Source: Candidatus Hermodarchaeum yapensis
Lineage (GTDB): Archaea; Asgardarchaeota; Hermodarchaeia; Hermodarchaeales; Hermodarchaeaceae
DNA: 32,336 nucleotides
Direction of reading: 5' to 3'
Assembly: GCA_016840405.1 (NCBI GenBank)
Contig: JAEOSK010000026.1
Coordinates: forward strand, 1-32,336
Part shown: piece after piece, positions 15,044 through 22,552 of the stretch
Position numbering within the stretch: the stretch's first letter is position 1
Layout: the number at the start of each line of letters is the position of its first letter
Translations under genes and position numbers: made by a program
The notes under the pieces: generated by a model
Seen by the model: only the letters and a program-made list of their open reading frames with translations
Told to the model about the DNA's origin: nothing
Database searches by the model: none

Positions 15044-16003
15044 CTAATAACAATGGGATGGCTGAAGTAATTGGGGGTAGTATGCTCTGAGGTGCTTACG
15101 CATTTCGTAACAGAGGTGGCATTCATCCACAAACTTCTGCTTCACCGATACTCCTTTTTCTTTGACCAGCTCAAAGAGCCCGATGGGTCCCTTTTCAGCA
15201 AGCCGTTGGATAATGACGTGGTCGCGGGGCTCATATTCTCCGAGCAAGTGGTGTAATGGAGTGGTTTTGGCATTTCCGATGCAGATGCCAGGACATAGCG
15301 TAACGTTTCCTTCGTAGTCAATTTCGATGGTTTTAGGTTCTCTAAGCGTTTTTCCTAACCAATACGGTAGTTGGCATTTGCCAGTGGGCGCGTCAGAATG
15401 AGTTAGGACGAGGTGACTGAGCGTGTCAGCGGCTCTGCCTTCGAAGTCGACTTGGTATGTTGAAATCTCAATACCGGGTATCTCCGTGAGGGCATCGAGC
15501 AACTTCTGGGTTCGAATATCGTATTCATTGGAGGGCGTTTCAAGTTCAAGAAATTGGGAATCGACCCAGATGTGATCAAAGGACATTTGTGAAGCGGCTT
15601 CCACTCCTCTTCGCACATCCTCGAATGGTATGAATTCTTGATGAAAACTATCAACACTAAAGGTAATTTGAGTAAGTCCTGCCTGTTGCAGCTTCCTGAG
15701 GGTATTTTGGGCAATGGACTCGGTGCTAGCCCAATATCCATTAGTGATAATCCCCCGTTTTGGAATGTCTAACTGTTTTGCCGTGGAGATGGCAAAAAGC
15801 AACGTATCGAAAAACACGGTGGGCTCCCCCCCATGCACGGTGATTCCTTCAAGTGGTTGAGTGTTCTTTAGCTCAGCGAGCCAGCGTCGGATATTCTCAT
15901 AATTCATGTGTCCCGCTCTCTGTGGTCCTGCCTTATACACACAGTGTTTACATTGGGATGGACACCGAAAGGTGAGAAGCAAATCAACACCGGTGAGTCG
16001 CAT
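15044..16003 (-). CDS. Radical SAM protein with cysteine-rich (SPASM/Twitch-like) C-terminus
   Basis: A 319-residue protein. FRCPSQCKHC gives the radical SAM CxxxCxxC cluster (C14, C18, C21), followed by VHGGEPT (57-62), which binds the SAM amino group. C-terminal cysteines at GKCQLPYW, VTLCPGICIG and DECHLCYEM could hold an auxiliary iron-sulfur cluster. Relatives modify peptides, cofactors or tRNA; here the substrate is unknown, and no precursor peptide is obvious next to it. GGGAGG lies ten bases before the ATG. It is on the same strand as the hydrogenase-like module, 200 bases downstream, so it could be co-transcribed, but an AT-rich promoter-like stretch between them allows separate expression. 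Confidence 0.87.
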   Translation of the reverse strand: MRLTGVDLLLTFRCPSQCKHCVYKAGPQRAGHMNYENIRRWLAELKNTQPLEGITVHGGEPTVFFDTLLFAISTAKQLDIPKRGIITNGYWASTESIAQNTLRKLQQAGLTQITFSVDSFHQEFIPFEDVRRGVEAASQMSFDHIWVDSQFLELETPSNEYDIRTQKLLDALTEIPGIEISTYQVDFEGRAADTLSHLVLTHSDAPTGKCQLPYWLGKTLREPKTIEIDYEGNVTLCPGICIGNAKTTPLHHLLGEYEPRDHVIIQRLAEKGPIGLFELVKEKGVSVKQKFVDECHLCYEMRKHLRAYYPQLLQPSHCY

Positions 16004-16203
16004 TTTCCCAGTACCTCCCTGATAAAAAATATCGAAGTCGAATAATGTAGGTTATATTTGACCCTTAGTTGTATTGGTAGGGAAAATGAGGAGGGTATTC
16101 GTGCGGGACTAAGGGATGAAGCGTTAGTACACTTCGAGCAAGTTTTTTCATTTTCCGTTTGGTGTCAAATACAAATTGTTGATGGAATAAAGTGGCATAA
16201 TGG

Positions 16204-18216
16204 CTATCGGTCGTGGTCTGCGGGACACTGGTCAAGACTCCAATAGGTGACTGGGACATCGGCGATTTTCATGCCGTGGAGTAGTTTGGGAAACATGACA
16301 AGGATGGTTCCGAAGGTTGGACCACGAACTTTTATGCGGTAGGGGGTGTTCTCGCCAGTGCTGATAGCGTGGAAACAGAGTTCTCCGCGACCGGCTTCAA
16401 TGCAATGGAATGCTTCACCTGCGGGGATCTTTAGCCGCCAGGTAATTTTCTTATCTTCAGGTGTCTTTGTTTCGCACACTGGTCCGCTGGGAAGTTGATC
16501 CAACGCATGTTCAATGATGTTGAGGCTCTCTTCGATTTCCAGTCGACGACACAGGAACCGGTGATAGGCGTCGCCTTTTGTGGCAGTGACCGTGTTAATG
16601 CCTACCTCTTGATAGGCTTCGTAAGGTGTTGCTGTTCTGATGTCAAAATCGACGCCGGAGGCTCGTAGATTGGGTCCTGTGACATCATTTTGAATTGCAG
16701 TTTCCTTTGAAAGGATACCGAGTCCTTCTGTACGATCTATGAAGGTTTTGTTATGGATTAAGAGGTTATCATAAGTTTGAAGCCGTTCTCGGAGGAAGTG
16801 AATTAATTGTTCTGCTTTCTGTTGAAAGTCTGGTTGAATGTCGCGACGGACGCCTCCGATGGTGTTGAAAATATGATAGATCCTTGCCCCGGTGAGTTCT
16901 TCAAGTAATAGCAGAACTTGGTCCCGGTCACCCCAGATAAGGCGTTCGATAGTGTCAAAGCCAGTTGCTGCCCCGCCAAATCCAAGATTCATCAGGTGGC
17001 TTTGGATTCGCGAAAGTTCTGCTTGAACCACGCGTAAATACTGTCCGCGAATGGGGACTTGGATACCCGCGAGTTTCTCCGTGACGCCGCTGTAGGCGAG
17101 TTCGTAGGAGGCACCATCGAGTACACAGATTCGAGGAACAAGCATAATGTTCTGTAGCCATGTTCGGTATTCCATGAGTTTTTCAAAGCCACGATGTAAA
17201 TATCCTGGATATGGGATGGCGTCGACGATTATTTCGCCATCCAATTTGAGGGCCATATTGAAGTTCCCTGAAGCGGGATGTTGTGATCCGAAGACCATGT
17301 CGAACTCAGTTTTATTGGCATCTGCTCCTAATAGTGGGTAGGGGGATACTTCCATTTTGCCTGCATCAGTGTCAGTCTTTTCCTCTTTACCGAGGTATCC
17401 GCCTTGAATGGCTTGGATGGCGTGGACAACGGCAACGCCGATGGGCTCGGGGCGTGGTGGGCACCCAGCAATCCAGATGTCCACGGGGATGTACTTGCTG
17501 ATGTCTTTGATAGTGTTATAGCTATCCCAGTAGGTCCCGCCAGTCATAGGGCAGTTGCCGAGGGCAATGACCCATTTTGGTTGGGGCATCAATGAGTAAA
17601 TGCGGATGATCCGTTTCAGCGTCTTAGGTGTGACATAGCCACCTACAAGCAAAGCATCGGCATGTCGGGGGGAGCCAACGGCTAAAAGCCCAAAGCGCTC
17701 CATGTCGAAGGAACTGGCGACCCAGGGCACGGCTTCAATGAAACAACAACCGGTCATGTAATTGACAATCCAAATACTTCGTGAGCGTGCCCACGAAACG
17801 GTGTTTTTAATTTTCGGGGCTTCAGGATGCTCCAGTGTCGGGGGGACTGCCAACATCTCCGGTGTATAGTTTAGGGTTTCTGGCTTCATTGTGAGCAGAA
17901 TAGGGAAATTAGTAAATGACAGGGCTCCGGTGGGGCAATTGTCTACGCATAAGCCACAGAAACAGCATTTCCGGAAATCAATCTGGGGTTGAAGACCGGT
18001 TTTATTCTCTTCACTCTTTTCCCGCTCTAGCATCTGAATTGCATTGTTAGGACACACATTCGCGCAAATTTTGCACCCTTTACATAACTCGGGTTTGTAG
18101 AGTTGACGCCCTCGGTATAACTCTGTTAACGGCATATCGGGTGGAAAAGAAAAGGTCATAGGTTTCGATACAGCGAGCCCTAAAACGCTTTTTATCGCTT
18201 TAAAAATTCGAGACAT
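16204..18216 (-). CDS. Fused ferredoxin-NuoB-NuoD-like subunit of a complex I / group 4 hydrogenase-related complex
   Basis: A 670-residue fusion of three subunits. Residues 40-100 hold two [4Fe-4S] ferredoxin motifs (C45, C48, C51, C55 and C84, C87, C90, C94; NuoI-like). Residues about 150-270 are NuoB-like, with N2-cluster cysteines C157, C158, C222 and C252 (TGCCFIE, GNCPMTGG, AGCPPRPEP). Residues about 305-670 are NuoD/hydrogenase-large-subunit-like (FGSQHPASGNFNM, GYLHRGFEKL, YLRVVQAELSRIQSHL). In [NiFe] hydrogenases two CxxC pairs bind the metals. Here the first is C364-V-L-D367 and the second, in the terminal LDQCPADHDR, is C664-P-A-D667, so only the first Cys of each pair remains. That places it between hydrogenases and true NuoD, as in energy-converting-hydrogenase-related complexes. 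It follows the NuoC gene by three bases. No membrane subunits are encoded here. Confidence 0.88.
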   Translation of the reverse strand: MSRIFKAIKSVLGLAVSKPMTFSFPPDMPLTELYRGRQLYKPELCKGCKICANVCPNNAIQMLEREKSEENKTGLQPQIDFRKCCFCGLCVDNCPTGALSFTNFPILLTMKPETLNYTPEMLAVPPTLEHPEAPKIKNTVSWARSRSIWIVNYMTGCCFIEAVPWVASSFDMERFGLLAVGSPRHADALLVGGYVTPKTLKRIIRIYSLMPQPKWVIALGNCPMTGGTYWDSYNTIKDISKYIPVDIWIAGCPPRPEPIGVAVVHAIQAIQGGYLGKEEKTDTDAGKMEVSPYPLLGADANKTEFDMVFGSQHPASGNFNMALKLDGEIIVDAIPYPGYLHRGFEKLMEYRTWLQNIMLVPRICVLDGASYELAYSGVTEKLAGIQVPIRGQYLRVVQAELSRIQSHLMNLGFGGAATGFDTIERLIWGDRDQVLLLLEELTGARIYHIFNTIGGVRRDIQPDFQQKAEQLIHFLRERLQTYDNLLIHNKTFIDRTEGLGILSKETAIQNDVTGPNLRASGVDFDIRTATPYEAYQEVGINTVTATKGDAYHRFLCRRLEIEESLNIIEHALDQLPSGPVCETKTPEDKKITWRLKIPAGEAFHCIEAGRGELCFHAISTGENTPYRIKVRGPTFGTILVMFPKLLHGMKIADVPVTYWSLDQCPADHDR

Positions 18217-18219
18217 TTT

Positions 18220-18708
18220 TTATTTCTCCCGCGCCTTGAAGTATTCTTTGTCAACATAGGTATGCCAATTGAAGTCTTTGCGTAATGGTGGTTTTTCTGT
18301 CCAATTTTCGAGGAATAAGGGCTTCAGCATCGTATTCCCCACAAAATTAACCCCGAAGAGCTCCCACATCTCCCGCTCATGCATAGTCGCGGATTTCCAG
18401 ATGGTTGATAGGCTCGTAATCGCAGGTTTGCTTCGAGCAATGCGTGTAGCTACCTTTACGTAAATATTGCTTTCAAGATGGTGAACTACGTAGTATATTT
18501 CGAATTCACCTTGGTCTATCCAGTCGATGACTGCGACTGTCAAACAGCGAGAAAACCCCTGGTCTTTAAGATACGTGCTCAGATCAACGTAAGTCGTTGT
18601 ATCTGTTGTTAGTGTGAGTAGGTTCTCTCGAATTTCGAATTCGGAGAGGGCATAATGCGATTTCAACGCCGTTGAAAAGGCTGTTAGCTCCAACGCCTTA
18701 TCTTTCAT
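18220..18708 (-). CDS. NuoC-like (30-kDa) subunit
   Basis: A 162-residue NuoC/EchD-type protein. The C-terminal signature SLSTIWKSATMHEREMWELF-G is the family hallmark, followed by GNTMLKPLFLENWTEKPPLRKDF. In complex I and group 4 hydrogenases this subunit pairs with NuoD next to NuoB. ATG at 18708 has AGGAG nine bases upstream and is preferred over the in-frame TTG/ATG-like start at 18729. It is the first gene of the pair with the ferredoxin-NuoB-NuoD fusion, so C sits with a fused I-B-D chain to make a complete peripheral electron-transfer core. A small hairpin (GGAGC/GCTCC, 18723-18738) lies just before the Shine-Dalgarno. Confidence 0.9.
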   Translation of the reverse strand: MKDKALELTAFSTALKSHYALSEFEIRENLLTLTTDTTTYVDLSTYLKDQGFSRCLTVAVIDWIDQGEFEIYYVVHHLESNIYVKVATRIARSKPAITSLSTIWKSATMHEREMWELFGVNFVGNTMLKPLFLENWTEKPPLRKDFNWHTYVDKEYFKAREK

Positions 18709-18722
18709 GTTACGATTCTCCT

Positions 18723-18790
18723 GGAGCACACGAGCTCCGTGATTTAAGCCGACCTAAATCTGTTATTAGGTTATCTAAATATCTAACGCA
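18723..18790 (-). promoter_or_regulatory. Leader hairpin and promoter region of the NuoC operon
   Basis: On the minus strand, a GATATTTAGATAA-like box lies near 18772-18785. An inverted pair CCTAA/TTAGG (18753-18770) and a hairpin GGAGC-TCGTGT-GCTCC (18723-18738) follow. The hairpin directly abuts the AGGAG of NuoC and could affect its exposure. Confidence 0.35.
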
Positions 18791-18947
18791 TATCAACAAT
18801 TTTCAATTACCTATCTAAAGCTTCAGGAAACCGCCTCAGACCCCAAGAAGCGTGGAAGTTCACAAATATCACCCTAACTGATTGCAGCTTGATTGAATTC
18901 TCCTCATTTTTCAATACCAATGATAACTTAATCAAAAAAAGAAAACA

Positions 18948-19064
18948 TGGTAGTTCACCCCATCTAATCGCACAACACCGGTTTTTCCGGATGAAACACC
19001 CAGACTCCAACCGCACATACCTTTCAAGGTATCCTCAGCGGGGTTACTCGGAAGAAAGGAATTA
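18948..19064 (+). repeat. Dispersed intergenic repeat, family B, long copy
   Basis: Reads GTAGTTCACCCCATCTAATC, then ACAACACCGGTTTTTCCGG (a CCGG/CCGG mini-hairpin), ATGAAACACCCAGACTCC, and ends GGAAGAAAGGAATTA. The copy at 22345-22456 shares the same order and both conserved blocks. Shorter members are at 21408, 22010, 23788 and 31169. The rest of the 330-base interval (18745-19072) has no gene I can support. Confidence 0.6.
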
Positions 19065-19072
19065 GTCTAATT

Positions 19073-19480
19073 TTATGTGAAGTAATAGTAAATCGCTGAG
19101 AAATAGAAGATAATCAATACCAGAATCCAGAGGCCAAACAGCCATATACCATAGAATACTCCAGACTGTGCTGGCAAGAACATAAATGCTATCGCCACAA
19201 ATGGAAGAACCATTATCGCCGCCCAAAACGCGTTTTTAGCTGACTTAGTCAATATGAGCTGCATTCGCTCATCCGGTCGCCGCCGAATCGAAATGTATGC
19301 CCCAATCAATCCCCCAATAACTCCCGCAACCATAGCCGGAGCAAAACGCACCAACTCTGACACAATACTAATTGGCGTAATCAAATCCAACACAATGAAA
19401 AATATCGCTAAAACAACGAGTCCAATTGCATTCCCGACAATTGCTCTTTTCAACTCACGCTTCACGCTTCTCACCCTCAT
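19073..19480 (-). CDS. Membrane protein partner of the XRE regulator (DUF2178-like)
   Basis: About 135 residues with four predicted helices: an N-terminal basic segment, helices around IVGNAIGLVVLAIFFIVLDL, APAMVAGVIGGLIGAYISIR, NAFWAAIMVLPFVAIAFMFL and GIWLFGLWILVLIIFYFSAI. The loop RRRPDERMQLILTKSAKNAF between helices 2 and 3 is characteristic of small membrane proteins encoded beside XRE regulators (DUF2178 type). It overlaps the regulator's 3' end by 26 bases, starting at ATG 19480 (a GTG at 19465 is also possible). Members of such pairs are thought to sense membrane or environmental state and influence the regulator; this is inference. Confidence 0.72.
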   Translation of the reverse strand: MRVRSVKRELKRAIVGNAIGLVVLAIFFIVLDLITPISIVSELVRFAPAMVAGVIGGLIGAYISIRRRPDERMQLILTKSAKNAFWAAIMVLPFVAIAFMFLPAQSGVFYGIWLFGLWILVLIIFYFSAIYYYFT

Positions 19481-19706
19481 AACTGAATAGATCCTCGATT
19501 GCCACACCAAATATTCGCGCTAACTTGAAAGCCAATTCCAACGAGGGGTTGTAGGTGCCCTTTTCAATGGCAATGATGGTCTGCCGACTCACATCCACGC
19601 GCTTAGCTAGCCCCTCCTGCGTCCAGTTCTCGGAATCTTGCCTCGTTCGCATCCGCTCTTCCCGCAGGCTTCGAAGCCGATTAGTTATCAACGATATACC
19701 ACTCAC
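19455..19706 (-). CDS. XRE-family HTH transcriptional regulator (cassette 1)
   Basis: An 83-residue protein with one Cro/C1-type helix-turn-helix: NWTQEGLAKRVDVSRQTIIA followed by IEKGTYNPSLELAFKLARIF, the pattern of many archaeal regulators paired with membrane proteins. GTG at 19706 is the longest start; TTG at 19691 would also keep the HTH. Its promoter holds a TATA box and a 34-bp palindrome that overlaps the expected transcription start, which strongly suggests autoregulation. The downstream membrane-protein gene overlaps its end. Confidence 0.88.
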   Translation of the reverse strand: MSGISLITNRLRSLREERMRTRQDSENWTQEGLAKRVDVSRQTIIAIEKGTYNPSLELAFKLARIFGVAIEDLFSYEGEKREA

Positions 19707-19713
19707 GCAGTAA

Positions 19714-19754
19714 TGTCAAGTCTACTTTACGTAAAGTCAACTTGACATATAAAC
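19714..19754 (-). promoter_or_regulatory. TATA box and 34-bp palindromic operator of XRE cassette 1
   Basis: Between 19714 and 19747 the sequence is TGTCAAGT, two bases, ACTTTACGTAAAGT, two bases, ACTTGACA: a nested dyad symmetric in 32 of 34 positions. The minus-strand TATA box GTTTATATG abuts it (about 19745-19754). The operator spans the predicted transcription start and ends eight bases before the GTG. Confidence 0.72.
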
Positions 19755-19813
19755 GTTCTCCAAACCCACCAATGGCCCCTCCTAAACACCATGCACACAC
19801 AGGTTCGCACGCC

Positions 19814-20020
19814 TTATGTGAGGTCTTCGTCTTCGAAAGAGAACAACTCTCCAATAGGCCGCTCTAAGACCCGTGCAATCCGATGCGCGAGCCGTAACGA
19901 TGGGTTATACTTTCCTTTCTCCAGAAACAAAATGGTCTGCCGGGTCACTCCCACCATCGCCGCCAGCTGTTCTTGGGTCCATTCCCGCAGTTCACGGAAT
20001 TCCCGAATACGCGTCTTCAC
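19814..20020 (-). CDS. XRE-family HTH transcriptional regulator (cassette 2)
   Basis: A 68-residue, almost pure Cro/C1 helix-turn-helix: [20 protein letters not shown] then [19 protein letters not shown], ending [12 protein letters not shown]. It is closely similar to the cassette 1 regulator at 19455 but shorter. GTG at 20020 lies two bases after the stop of the DUF3796-like gene, so translation is coupled. In cassette 2 the membrane gene comes first and the regulator second, the reverse of cassette 1. Its likely binding site is the palindrome at 20407. Confidence 0.88.
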   Translation of the reverse strand: MKTRIREFRELREWTQEQLAAMVGVTRQTILFLEKGKYNPSLRLAHRIARVLERPIGELFSFEDEDLT

Positions 20021-20022
20021 CG

Positions 20023-20382
20023 TCAGTCGCCACGCCGATCATAGATTGCCATCGATACGCCCCACACAGCATAGCCCACAGCCATCACAATCGTCAGCCA
20101 CGCAAAGAAGAGCAACGAGACTGGCGAACCGCCCAGCCACACCCAGGTCACAGCCACGCTGACGCCGACCAGGGTAGTGATAAGCATCACTGCAAAAAAC
20201 CCGTTCCTTGCTGCACGATTGAAATTGCTTCCTAAGCGTTCATCACTATGGGCCCCGACCCGAAAGAACCCAAACCACCCAAAGAACCCCAAAAAACCGA
20301 GCCAAGCAGGCGAGCCGGTCACGGGATAGAAGAGTCCGAGAAGTCCGAGGAATCCTACTAGTCCCAGATAATAATATTTCAT
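20023..20382 (-). CDS. Membrane protein partner of XRE cassette 2 (DUF3796-like)
   Basis: A 119-residue membrane protein with two short N-terminal hydrophobic hairpins very rich in Gly, Leu and Phe ([20 protein letters not shown] and [15 protein letters not shown]), a conserved polar turn [19 protein letters not shown], and two C-terminal helices. This is the DUF3796-type layout, commonly encoded beside XRE regulators. GAGGTGA precedes the ATG by about seven bases. The DER-x6-N-x-AARN motif parallels the DER-x8-SAKNAF motif in the cassette 1 membrane protein, so the two cassettes may be distant versions of one sensing module. Confidence 0.75.
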   Translation of the reverse strand: MKYYYLGLVGFLGLLGLFYPVTGSPAWLGFLGFFGWFGFFRVGAHSDERLGSNFNRAARNGFFAVMLITTLVGVSVAVTWVWLGGSPVSLLFFAWLTIVMAVGYAVWGVSMAIYDRRGD

Positions 20383-20406
20383 GCTTATTCACCTCATGAT
20401 GTAAAC

Positions 20407-20426
20407 TATTTCTAACGTTAGAAATA
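20407..20426 (-). promoter_or_regulatory. 20-bp perfect palindrome, operator of XRE cassette 2
   Basis: TATTTCTAACGTTAGAAATA is an unbroken 20-bp palindrome located directly after the minus-strand TATA-like sequence TTAAATATT and about 25 bases before the DUF3796-like ATG. Like the cassette 1 operator, it is centred on ACGT, but the flanking arms differ. Confidence 0.68.
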
Positions 20427-20668
20427 TTTAACATTATCGGTAGGCGACAACAAAACCCATCTCGGTTATACGCTGTCAAAAACTTGAAACAAAAAGTGGC
20501 ATATCCCCCGGATCCTCGTATGTCTAATGGGGTTCTGTGCACAAATTGGGTGCATCGAGGGTCAAATTGCAACCTGAGCAATTATCCTGTTATTCAATTT
20601 GCTGAAGTCATTTGGTTTATGTACTAGCCACACCTAGGGTGGACCACACCAAGTACAGGTGAGCTACT

Positions 20669-21397
20669 ATGGGAACCAGCGAAGAAAAGGTGCATTACAC
20701 CGAACTGCTTCCACATGAATTCCAACAACGTTTACAAGCAAAACCTGTTGCCTATTTGCCCCTCGGCACCCTAGAATGGCATGGCCCTCATCTCCCCTTA
20801 GGCTCGGATAGCATCCAAAGCGAAGGATTAATGGTCGCCTGCGCCCGCCAACTGGGAGGAATTGTACTACCCCCCCTCTATCTGGGACCCGACCAAGCCA
20901 TCACCACACAAAACGGGCAAACCTTCTATGGAATGGACACATTACCGGACACCCTCCCACCACAACAACTCATAGGAAGCTGTTACTGGGTGTCAAATGG
21001 GTTCTTCAAAGTACTCGTTGACACGATTCTCATCCAACTCAAACGCGCCGGATTCCAAGGCGTGTTTGCTGATGGCCACGGCCCCTCCCGATGGTCTTGG
21101 GTCAAAGCCATCCCTGAACGAGAAGCCCGATTCGGATTGAAGCTATTTGGCGTCACCTCCGACATCACACGGAAATGGAAATACCAAATCGATCACGCCG
21201 GGCAAAATGAAACCTCAATCATGCTCGCCCTTCGCCCCGACCTCGTTGACCTAACCCAACTACCACCAGACCCATCCCCTCCACCCGAAAGAATCCTAGG
21301 AAAAGACCCACGACACGCCACCGACAAGCTGGGCAAACAATACCTAGACGCAGCCATTAACATTCTCAAAGAAAAATTCGCCAAAGCCGGGTTATAA
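20669..21397 (+). CDS. Creatininase-family amidohydrolase (ArfB/MftE-like)
   Basis: A 242-residue metal-dependent amidohydrolase. PLGTLEWHGPHLPLGSD (residues about 31-47) supplies Glu, His and Asp metal ligands, ADGHGPS (about 134-140) corresponds to the GGHG/NGHG metal loop, and DHAGQNETS (about 175-183) supplies the final acidic ligand. Relatives cleave creatinine, formamide rings of flavin precursors (ArfB) or mycofactocin peptides. The second motif's D/GHGPS variant departs from the common GGHGGN/NGHGGN, so substrate cannot be assigned. GGTGAG lies five bases before the ATG. The neighbouring intergenic region (20427-20668) holds no recognisable gene. Confidence 0.85.
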   Translation: MGTSEEKVHYTELLPHEFQQRLQAKPVAYLPLGTLEWHGPHLPLGSDSIQSEGLMVACARQLGGIVLPPLYLGPDQAITTQNGQTFYGMDTLPDTLPPQQLIGSCYWVSNGFFKVLVDTILIQLKRAGFQGVFADGHGPSRWSWVKAIPEREARFGLKLFGVTSDITRKWKYQIDHAGQNETSIMLALRPDLVDLTQLPPDPSPPPERILGKDPRHATDKLGKQYLDAAINILKEKFAKAGL

Positions 21398-21405
21398 TAA
21401 AACCG

Positions 21406-21456
21406 CGAAAACGGTCATCCACCCCAACCAGCTGAGACAACACCCGCGTTTTCGAT
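21406..21456 (+). terminator. Hairpin after the creatininase-family gene (repeat family B variant)
   Basis: CGAAAACG (21406-21413) pairs perfectly with CGTTTTCG (21447-21454) and encloses the family B core (GGTCATCCACCCCAACC, then ACAACACC), nine bases after the stop codon. A T-rich stretch follows, so it may act in 3'-end formation. Confidence 0.5.
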
Positions 21457-21533
21457 TTTACGCACCCAAACTCCAAATCCATGCCATCTGCTGACCAAGA
21501 CCCTACACAATGACTTTCTAATTCAACAACCTT

Positions 21534-21887
21534 CTATGCGGTGCTCGCTTGCTCCACAGCAATCAAAATCCCGGCGACGAATATCAACACACCACCAACA
21601 AGATACGAACCAATCGCTGCGATCACACCGAAAATAATGAAGTAAAGGGCTGCCGCCTGACGATCCCTGTCAATCCTTGGCACACAATAAAACAAAATGA
21701 TAAAACCAAAGACCACCGCCACGATAGCCAATGAAAACCACAGAATACTCTCCGCCGCAATCCCACGCGGTCCACCAAACTCCTCATACATCACCAGACC
21801 ATTCAACACCGTAGCCAGAAACCCTAAAATGATACACACAATGGAACCCGCTCTCGCCAAGATTTTCGCCGTATCAACTAACGCCAT
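21534..21887 (-). CDS. Four-helix membrane protein, unknown function
   Basis: About 117 residues with four predicted helices: GSIVCIILGFLATVLNGLVM, a helix at ILWFSLAIVAVVFGFIILFY, then a basic/acidic loop CVPRIDRDRQAAA, then ALYFIIFGVIAAIGSYLVGG and a final helix. It resembles small archaeal four-helix proteins of the envelope, but I do not recognise a family. ATG at 21887 is preferred (GGTGG about eight bases upstream); an in-frame ATG lies at 21911. The gene is isolated, flanked by family B repeats on both sides. Confidence 0.6.
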   Translation of the reverse strand: MALVDTAKILARAGSIVCIILGFLATVLNGLVMYEEFGGPRGIAAESILWFSLAIVAVVFGFIILFYCVPRIDRDRQAAALYFIIFGVIAAIGSYLVGGVLIFVAGILIAVEQASTA

Positions 21888-22009
21888 ACCAAATTCCACC
21901 AAACCATACAAAATCTATAATCAACTAAGCTTCAACAAAACTCATGTAGATAAAACTTCTTCACCTGACAAAAACTGAATCCAAAACCTGTGGAATACTG
22001 AGGTAACCA

Positions 22010-22060
22010 GAAGTAATCGTCCACCCTAGCTAATACGTTCAATACCTAAGTTTCTTGTAA
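22010..22060 (+). repeat. Dispersed intergenic repeat, family B, diverged copy
   Basis: AAGTAATCGTCCACCCTAGC followed by TAATACGTTCAATACC aligns with AAGTGGTCGTCCACCCCAGC and the downstream block of the copy at 31169. It is weaker in its 3' half. A TATA-like CTATTATAG (about 22084) for the zinc protein lies just after it. Confidence 0.4.
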
Positions 22061-22144
22061 TCCGCAAGAATAGTGAATCCAATCTATTATAGAGTCATCA
22101 GCCCTATCATTCATTGATTCTACCTATTGCTGAAAGGTGAAAAA

Positions 22145-22327
22145 ATGTCCAAAGGCATGAAATGTCCAAAATGTGGTGAAAAATGGAAACTCCGGCTCAT
22201 GTTGTTAGATACTCCTGAAAACAGAAAGAAGGAACAACAAGACCCCGATGGCATTCTCCTAGTCGCATCAAAGGCGCTTGATGGAAAAATGGAATGTCGA
22301 AAGTGTGGGCACTTTTGGACCGCATAG
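22145..22327 (+). CDS. Small zinc-ribbon protein, 60 aa
   Basis: A 60-residue protein with an N-terminal CPKCG knuckle (MKCPKCGEKW) and a C-terminal CRKCGHFW knuckle, the classic zinc ribbon pair, separated by about 38 residues that include a charged loop and hydrophobic strand LLVASKAL. Such ribbons are found in transcription, translation and modification proteins. AAAGGTGA precedes the ATG at 22145 by five bases, which decides against an upstream in-frame TTG at 22127. It is monocistronic; no partner gene suggests a role. Confidence 0.75.
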   Translation: MSKGMKCPKCGEKWKLRLMLLDTPENRKKEQQDPDGILLVASKALDGKMECRKCGHFWTA

Positions 22328-22344
22328 GTTAATTCTGATGAGCT

Positions 22345-22456
22345 TAGAAGGCGTCCCCCTCATAAGTTCGCGTCATACCCGTTTTTCTAATGAAACACCC
22401 AGCTCCCGATCCCCCACTCCAAGGCGCCTCGAAGGGCGTCTCAGAAGAAAGGAATT
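22345..22456 (+). repeat. Dispersed intergenic repeat, family B, long copy
   Basis: It shares with the 18948 copy the blocks ACCCGTTTTTCTAATGAAAC, ACCCAGCTCC and the 3' end CAGAAGAAAGGAATT, in the same order. The internal part CCAAGGCGCCTCGAAGGGCG could form GGCGCC-based structure. It fills most of the interval between the zinc ribbon gene and the LLM oxidoreductase. Confidence 0.6.
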
Positions 22457-22552
22457 CCTTGGGGGGTGATCCTGCAGTCGTGATTTTGTTTAGAAGAGTT
22501 AAGTCACAAGTCACTGAGTATATAACCACATACATCTAGTCAATCAACGACG

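Noticed and set aside
16058..16259. Short frames on both strands between the radical SAM gene and the hydrogenase-like gene
   Set aside because: They overlap the end of the 670-aa gene, have no Shine-Dalgarno or recognisable motif, and look like chance.
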